Origin: Ypsolopha sequella
Taxonomy: Eukaryota > Arthropoda > Insecta > Lepidoptera > Ypsolophidae
DNA: 64,000 nucleotides
Reading direction: 5' to 3'
NCBI GenBank assembly: GCA_934047225.1
Contig: OW203986.1
Coordinates: 14,201,221 to 14,265,220, forward strand
Position numbers and translations under genes: made by a program. Numbering within the stretch: position 1 is the stretch's first letter; each line of letters opens with the position of its first letter. The notes below the pieces were generated by a model. That model searched no databases. It had not been told where the DNA came from and saw nothing but the letters and a program-made list of their open reading frames with translations. Shown here in pieces: positions 57,049 through 64,000 of the stretch.

Positions 57049-57316
57049 TGTCAAGACATTATTTCCAGAGGGTTGCTAGAGGTGTTTCTGTGTCCCTCGG
57101 AAACATCTTTTCACCGACCATTTATCGTCCCAATGGTCTTTGGGCACATATACAATATTATGGCATGAAGGTTTATGTCATAGTGTTTTCCTTATCCGTA
57201 CAATGCACATAAATTCCGAAAAACACATCTGTCCACACTACAATGGCAGGATTTGAACGCGGGTCTCAATATTGACAGTCCAGCCGTCCTAGTAACTAAG
57301 CTATACCACTGCAATA
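57049..57316 (-). mobile_element. tRNA-headed SINE, diverged long copy
   Basis: On the minus strand: an A-box-like tggtatagcttagttact (57292-57309), a B-box cgcgttcaaatcc (57248-57260), then a core ending 'gacgataaatggtcggtgaa' near 57110 and a tail through cctctagcaaccctctgg to tgtcttgaca (57051). The core is longer than in 29402-29612. Confidence 0.75.
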
Positions 57317-59274
57317 ATCAATTTATTATCATTGTTGGAAAAAGATATCGTTCTATTCTAAATGTGGATGTAAGTCAAAAACCCTTAGATGAAAAGGTAG
57401 GATAATCTTTTTATTGTATCTAAAGTTAACAATTTAAATCATTATTGGTCTAACAGAGTGAATTACGCCACAACTTTGGGTTCCAAACTGTTACAAAGCC
57501 GAGCTTTAAGCTAAACGATAATATTTTCATCAAACTTCGAATAAATGTTATCATTTGAATCTTTAACTTTGCTGTGAATGAGATTTAGGGCTGCAAACCT
57601 TTTATAATTAATAGTGAAGTATTTTAAACCGTTTATTAAAATGAAACTCGACCTGTCAAGATCTAAGAAGATAAATGTCCTCGTGAATGCAGAGTTATGC
57701 AAGGAGTAAATGGGGTACGGCTTGGAGCCTGAATCTGGCGACATTCCAGATTCCTCTGTTGCTCTTAAGTCTTAATGTGATAAGAAAGTAGTCAGCTCAA
57801 CTTGGAAGAAGATAATTCAATAAGTTTTAGAATCTGTGTAAAGCTACACTAAGCGCGGCTGGACTCGGTGTTACTCTAACATAAAAGTGATTTGTTTATC
57901 CTTTTTTTTTTGTCAATATTTTGTTGCATTTGACTGTTGTGATGACGGCCACATACAGAAATATATCGACTAAAACGTATTTATTGTTTTACTAATAACA
58001 AATAAACCAAAGAAATAAAAAAGGCTTAAAAAAGCAGAATATACTTAATATATTTATTAACATTTGTTCATTCTGGTACTTGGTATTTTTTAATGTGTAA
58101 TTTACAGATTAGGTAGTAGCTATTCCTACGAGTATATTCTGGGCTATTACAATTTTCTTTTTTCATGAATAAACTAATTATAGTTTTAAATTATTTTTGT
58201 TTCCAAAACCACTACATAGTCGGAGCACAGACATTATCTCACGAAGTCCGTTTGCCTACGGTTGTAGTAAGGCTTTTTGCACGCGCACTTTTTCTAGTGT
58301 GCGTAACCCTGAGACCGATACAAAACGCGCTTATCTGTACACGTCACTACTACAACCACACCTAACCGGAATTCGTGAGATAGAATATCTATATGAGTTT
58401 AAAATTCCATTTATATTTATCTAGATTTACCTAACTTACAAAGAGCAACTTTTCTCAAGTATTATGTTGGTGTTTAGATTAGTAACATTAAAGCTATTGG
58501 AAACGAACATGTACCTGTATATTATCCACCGCTAATGGTGGGTTAATCATATTTGGACCCCTGTAATTGACAACTTAGTAAGGTACGGGGAAAATTGCGC
58601 CGACCCATGCATGTTCCTCCCTTATTGCACGGTATTAATATTGCCAAGTATACTGTCATGATATTGATGACCAAGCTGATTATATAAGGCTAATTGGCAC
58701 TCAAACAGTAATTAAATTGAAATAGGTTGGAATAGCATATTCAATCCTATCAAGGTTTTACTGTCCTTGAGTACTGAAAAGGAAAATTACTTGTAAAAGA
58801 ATAGGTAAATATTTAATAGAAACAAAGAGTAAAATGCAAATATATGTGTTATGGTTAATTCAGTCGCAAATTGGTAACAGTTATAAAATATGTGGTTTTA
58901 TGTTTGCATGGAAATAATAAAATAAATAGTTTTACACATGAGACTGGGTACTCTACTTGTAGATAAATCAAGTTGTAGCAAGTGTGGGGTAAATAAAACA
59001 GATATCGATGTTGAAATCATTCACATCATAAAGTACATTTGTTCAGCTATAGCCCTCAATCTTATCAAACTGAATAAGGCCAAATTTTCCAATAAATACT
59101 ACTTGGTTGAGCTAGCGTTTCTCACTGATTTTTTCGATTTTTCATTATTCTTTATTTTTAAATAATAATAGGTCTTTACAAATGAAATTGCTGAAATTTT
59201 CTTACAGGTTCAAGAGTTCATAATTCCTGTATTCAATAGCTATTTCAATTATTTGTTTTTTGTTTGAAAGTTGA
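57317..59274. other. Unassigned, no supported gene
   Basis: AT-rich. Frames of 66-77 codons at 57511, 58165, 58197 and 58938 show no motif. The 58220-58360 part is GC-richer but unrecognised. Confidence 0.4.
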
Positions 59275-59590
59275 TTTTAAGTTTTTACATCTACGTTTTT
59301 ATTTTCAGTTTAATTGTAAAAATTAAATCTTCAAAAACAGTTCATCCTAAATTCCATCCATTTCCATGATAAAATTCGTTATAATTTTTTTACAGCTGAC
59401 ACTTTTCAGAATTTTAATTAATGTTGCTGTTAGCTTAATGTTGTCTCGTTCATACACGTAAAAATTTAATAATTTGGATTAGTCATTCCAAAAAAAAATT
59501 CAAAAATTTTAGTACTGAAAACTGAGTTTCCGTCAAATTCTCTATAGTAAACAGCAATTTCATATGTAAAGACTAATATAAATAATCACA
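59275..59590 (-). repeat. Dispersed repeat family F, copy 2 (inverted)
   Basis: Inverted counterpart of 37440-37710; shared blocks read here as 'aaattaaatcttcaaaaaca', 'tttttttacagctgacactt', 'ttgctgttagcttaatgt', 'attctctatagtaaac'. It carries extra sequence near 59440-59480. Confidence 0.7.
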
Positions 59591-61947
59591 ACAAGACACT
59601 GTCGAGTAGGTACTTAACATGATTAAAAATTACTCCGTAATTAAACATTTAAACATAATTCCAAAAAATAAAAATTATCAATAAATAAACAACATGAAAC
59701 CTTTGAGATGGTTTCATTCATTTATGGCCTTACATAACCTTTGGTATCACAGAGATGCCATTCCAATACAAGTATTTCTCACTAGTTTTGTCATAATCAG
59801 AAATATAATATATGTCATTACTAATAGATAATTTGATGTTTCTATTTGAAACAAGTTATGCACAAAACTGGCTCTTGATAATGCTATACTAAAGTCAAGT
59901 TATAAACATTTAAATGTTACTGTATTCTGCGTCATATAAATAAAATAGGCTTCCTTAAATAAAAAAATATATCGCTAAGATATTCCGTCCTCCCCAAATG
60001 CCACGCCTGAAATCAAAATATTCATATTCAATGTTACTTCATAAAAAAATCAGTAGCGGTAGCTTCAAAAAGGTCATCTGCAGCACGAACTCCTTTAACA
60101 CGTATGCTTAAAGAATAATGAATTAACTGCGGCAATTACTCAAGCACCCATACGAACCGTTCCCACGGGCTTAGGAGAGAAAAATCTGATTAGGTACTTG
60201 ATATAGAAAAACGTGCAACTTACAATACACCTTGTTCTGCGACAAGTCAGTTAAGAGTTCGCCCCTAGTTATATTGTTCCCTGCGGAGCACTGCAAATAG
60301 GAAACAAGTAATAAAAATAGTTGCCAGGATTCTCGGACGAAATTCCATACAAAATTACGTGCGCAATTTGGGCATTCCTAAACATTGTACTTAATTGGAG
60401 AGGCTCTCTTTAAGGAGAAGATGGGTATATGGCTCTTGTGATGTTCACGCATTCTAGGGTACTGACAACTTGCTAGGCCCAAGAATTAGACGTAATTTAT
60501 ACGATGAAATATAACTTCACGACATGAATGAATGAATGAATGAACACTTTTTTTAGGCCCCCGCGGTTCAGGCTCGACCTAGTTTTGGGGACCACTGTTA
60601 ATGTACTGAACTTTAATTAAGTTAAAGATCTAATGTACCTACCTTTCTTTTTTGTAAAAATAAACTTACCTATTCTATTCTTTTGTTTCATAAAAAACAA
60701 GATATTTACAAAATACAAAAAGAGACAGTAGGCAGACTTATTTCTAAGAGAATTTTTTTTCAGTCAACCGTGCGGAAAACATGAATGCATTTTCATTATT
60801 ATTTAAATTAACTTTGAATTAGTGCGAGTGCATTAATAAATTTAACAAAAGCTTATTTTAAACCTTTATCTAAATAAAAATATTCTACATACGAATACAT
60901 ACTCAAATACGTATGTTTATATACATATATGTATATATATACATGAGTGTTAGTCATTTAGTATTTTCAAGTGAGGAAAGGTGTTGAAATTTTTTTCCAG
61001 TTATTTTAAAAAGAGGACACAGTAGGAGAACTTCTGATGGTTTACGATAGGATTCTAAAGCCAAATGCCAAAGCACGGTAATGGTTTTGGAGAAACCATC
61101 AAGATGACGCAAGTATCGCCAGATCGAGATGGCGTCAGGACATATTCGAGGAGTCATCAGATTTGTTCTGAAACTCGACTGGACTGTCAAACGCTCACGT
61201 TTTGTATAATATTTTGTCGTAGTAAAAAGCAGTAGCAACTCAATTAAAACGTCGCCAGACTCCCATTTCATGCTCGAATATGGTTCTCATAATGGAACAC
61301 ACTGTGAGGTAACCCTGCCCTTAAAAGCACGAATTTATTGTACGAAATACGGCGACGGGCCCACCCCCTATCAACGATGGGACGAAATAATGTCATTTTA
61401 TAAACCTATAATATGGAATTGGGATCTCGTGTAGATAATCGTATTAAAGGGGGATACATTTTATGGTGGGAACATGATATATTCCTGGTTTATGACAGGT
61501 TAACACGCACGCGTGCCCACTTTTCCAGTTTATTTATGCCATGGTTAACAACGACACACCTTGAACTTCTTAAACTGAAATTGCTCTAATTATTGATGCA
61601 AAATGTCATGTAATAGAAAAAGAAATTAATGTTTCCGGCCATTAAAACGGACGATTTTCTCAAAATGAATAGTCTGCTATCTCTTAAATATCAATTAAGA
61701 CGACTCGCTAAAAATTGAAGCCGGTTTGACTAGATACATCAAAACGTCATTCATACTATTATTAGAAGAAAACCTGTTGATATTATTATATAAATTGTGG
61801 CTTTAAACTAAATCTACTATTAACTTTTTTTGCGCAGTCAAATGGTATATTTTAGCATATCAAATTGTAGAGTTGGTTCATGCCGCGATTTTATTTTACT
61901 TGCATCTTTGGCAGGATATTTAGCTAGGATTGTCCTACCATACAAAC
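59591..61947. other. Unassigned; SINE tail trace and simple repeats
   Basis: At 60507-60545 'cttcacgacatgaatgaatg' matches the minus-strand SINE tail, expanded into (GAAT)n. An alternating ATAC/TATA stretch lies at 60905-60945. The 105-codon minus-strand frame at 60954-61271 has no recognised domain. Confidence 0.4.
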
Positions 61948-62160
61948 CACTGGCCTACCCTAGCAACTGTTTTTATTACCCGTCTAGCACAATAAATCCA
62001 ATGGCAAAGATGCTTTTGATAGAGGCGATTATATGTTGGCTCTTTGGCCTCTTTTTCTTGGACGCGTAATACTAATGATAACGCAGAAAAACAACAAATT
62101 GGTGTGTCTTTAGCTAATACTGAAATATTTTGTAGGGACAAAAATATTGAATTTAAGTAT
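61948..62160 (+). repeat. Dispersed repeat family G, copy 2
   Basis: Plus-oriented match to 49890-50135: 'ctggcctaccctagcaactg', 'ttttattacccgtct', 'tatgttggctc', 'ggcctctttttcttgga', 'taatactgaaatattttgta'. Frame conservation with copy 1 through NTEIFCR. Confidence 0.55.
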
Positions 62161-64000
62161 TTAAGATCAATAAATCATTTTTTTTTTTATACAAGTAGAG
62201 TCTGAATTTCTTCAAATGAATCCTTGAAAATCTGGCGTTGTTCAAGCTCTAGGCTTGTACAGTATAAAAATCTAGGTCACGTGTAACTTAAAATTATTAG
62301 AGGTAAGCCCTTTTAAAGTAAAGACCATTTGAAAATCTCGCATATTATTCTTAATTTATTTCAAATTTAATTCTTTACAATAACAATAAAAACTTACGTA
62401 AGTTAACGTTTAAGGAAACATTATAATAATTATAAATTTATTTATTTTAAATTACCCTAATTTAATATTATGTAAACACTCGTTAGCCATTACAATGTCG
62501 ATAATAAGAAAGAATTTAGTGTGTATTTTCGTCGTAAAATAACCACGATCCTATCTGAATATTGTAATCCGAATCGTAAACGCATGATCGGTCGTAATGA
62601 ATACTATCAGACGCGGCAATGGCGGCGGTCCATCCGCGTCCAGAGACGATTCCTGTCACATCAATAACAATCCTCCTTATCCCCCGCAGTCCGCAAAAGC
62701 CTTCAGGACGATTTGTCCCGGACTTTACTCCCCTACATTTTCCCCTTACATTTTTCTTGCTGCGTCGTCGTCGTTCTTTCGCGGATTTTACGTAACACTG
62801 TCCGAAATTTAAATCGTAATTCGGAATGCTTTGAAGAGGTTCATGGAAAGCAATGCAGGCGCTTTGCCAACAGCCTACCAAAAATGGCATTTACAAACCT
62901 ACATTCAATAGGAGAAACACGCTGTGGCTATACGTTTACCATTTTGGGAGAATCCACGTAGAATCGTTTCACTGCTCCTTGTTTAGACCAAAAGTCTGGA
63001 AATTTAACAAGCATTATCAACAACTGAGGTAGGCTAAAAAGCTTTGTTTCAAACATAATCTGTAAGAAATTCCTACATTGTATTTCAATTCGGAATCAGG
63101 TTGGTTCAAATAGAGCTTACAAAAGCTCACGCGTCAGAGAGTCACGAGTTCAATCTGAATGTAAAAAGGTTTGAATCGAAAAAAAACAATCCTAGTGCCG
63201 CGTACTAGGTGGAAATCACATTGTACACATTGGACGTATACCTACCTTATGTCCTTCACTATAGGGGCTAATTTAGTACTGCAAGTGTATAGCTTGATGT
63301 GATCTCAACTGTATACAAAAAAAATTGAAGTGGGTACTCGTCATTAAATGTAATTTATTCACCACGCTCCATTCGTGTCTTGGCATTATTTTTGAAACTA
63401 CGGCCAAAAGTTTAGCTCAAGGTTATAAAAAATTCATATGAATTGCTAATTGGATAATTACTGCCTTCGCTTTCTGAATTATAATTGAAAATAATAAAAA
63501 CACTATTATTAACAGTGACATCACGTATTCTACTATATATTCATGTATTTACTAGAGGAAAAAACGGAAGGTTTGTAATTTCGTTAAAATTCTCATAGAA
63601 AATATAGATAAAGATTATAAAGAAATTAATATGTACATGTTTATATGATTATTTATTAATATTTTCCTATTAACTAAAGGGCTTTTCATTCTTTCTTCTA
63701 ACTAAAACTAACCAACTTAACTAAACTTTATTGAACATTTTAAAGACATTTTTTTAAAAGCCAGGACGGCTATTCTGGCACGTGCGGAAAAACTGCAGAT
63801 TTCGGGTAATTTTAAAAGGGTTTTTTACGGATATGGATTGTTTTTTTTATTGAATACCAAATCAAAAGAAGCGCAAGAATTTTTTTTTACTATCTCTGTC
63901 TTGTTACTGAAAACTAACTTTTTTTCGTAACACACAATACCAACTAATTGTAAGTTCAACTCAAAAGGAGTTTGTGGTACCATTTTCGAACGAATTGTTA
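62161..64000. other. Unassigned; GC-rich patch at 62590-62800
   Basis: The patch (gcggcaatggcggcggtcca, 'cgtcgtcgtcg') is unlike its surroundings and not repeated. A 124-codon minus-strand frame crosses it but matches nothing I know. The rest is AT-rich without features. Confidence 0.35.

Noticed and set aside
62516..62890. 124-codon minus-strand frame
   Set aside because: No motif or known relative; overlaps frames on the other strand in a GC-rich patch, where long chance frames are expected.

Overview
The window looks like a stretch of nuclear DNA from an insect, most likely a moth or butterfly. It is AT-rich and has no recognisable host gene. Nearly everything that can be identified is repeat DNA of kinds common in lepidopteran genomes: tRNA-headed SINEs, RTE-like LINE 3' ends ending in ATC or GATA microsatellites, hAT elements with 8-bp target duplications, TTAA-bounded piggyBac-like MITEs, Helitron-type ends, and many foldback palindromes. 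The taxonomic call is inferred from this repeat content, because no conserved host exon is available to confirm it. No open reading frame in the window exceeds 136 codons, and the longest ones are overlaps with repeats. The window is probably intergenic or lies inside a large intron.

Layout. 1-3,200: TTAA MITEs, a foldback element, a SINE fragment, a palindromic MITE and a LINE tail with (GATA)n. 3,200-9,500: mostly unassigned, with a GC-rich patch near 4.7 kb and a diverged local repeat near 8 kb. 9,500-13,600: a dispersed 'gggttccgta' repeat, then two inverted copies of another repeat flanking a complete but internally deleted hAT transposon (11,526-12,776) that keeps the transposase C-terminal dimerisation domain. 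15,300-25,900: a dense series of MITEs, several abutting or nested. 26,500-32,900: LINE ends, a large inverted repeat, a SINE, and two different hAT elements placed back to back in the same 8-bp target site. 35,288-35,879: a foldback MITE split by a LINE fragment. 36,958-37,293: a 26-bp minisatellite with 13 copies. 38,100-42,700: another hAT with perfect target duplication and an inverted TTAA MITE. 45,000-57,300: further copies of the same families, a full tRNA-headed SINE, and a Helitron-like element that was itself hit by a hAT MITE. 57,300-64,000: mostly unassigned AT-rich DNA with two inverted family copies.

Function. No pathway or operon is present. The only protein-coding remnants are the hAT transposase C-terminus (12,237-12,464), a frameshifted RTE C-terminus (53,480-53,695) and a LINE C-terminal CCHH finger (about 26,985-27,080). 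The non-autonomous families depend on transposases or reverse transcriptases encoded elsewhere. The scientific value lies in the repeat archaeology: target duplications, nesting order, shared termini and modular SINE construction. I did not find a new biological system that I can support.
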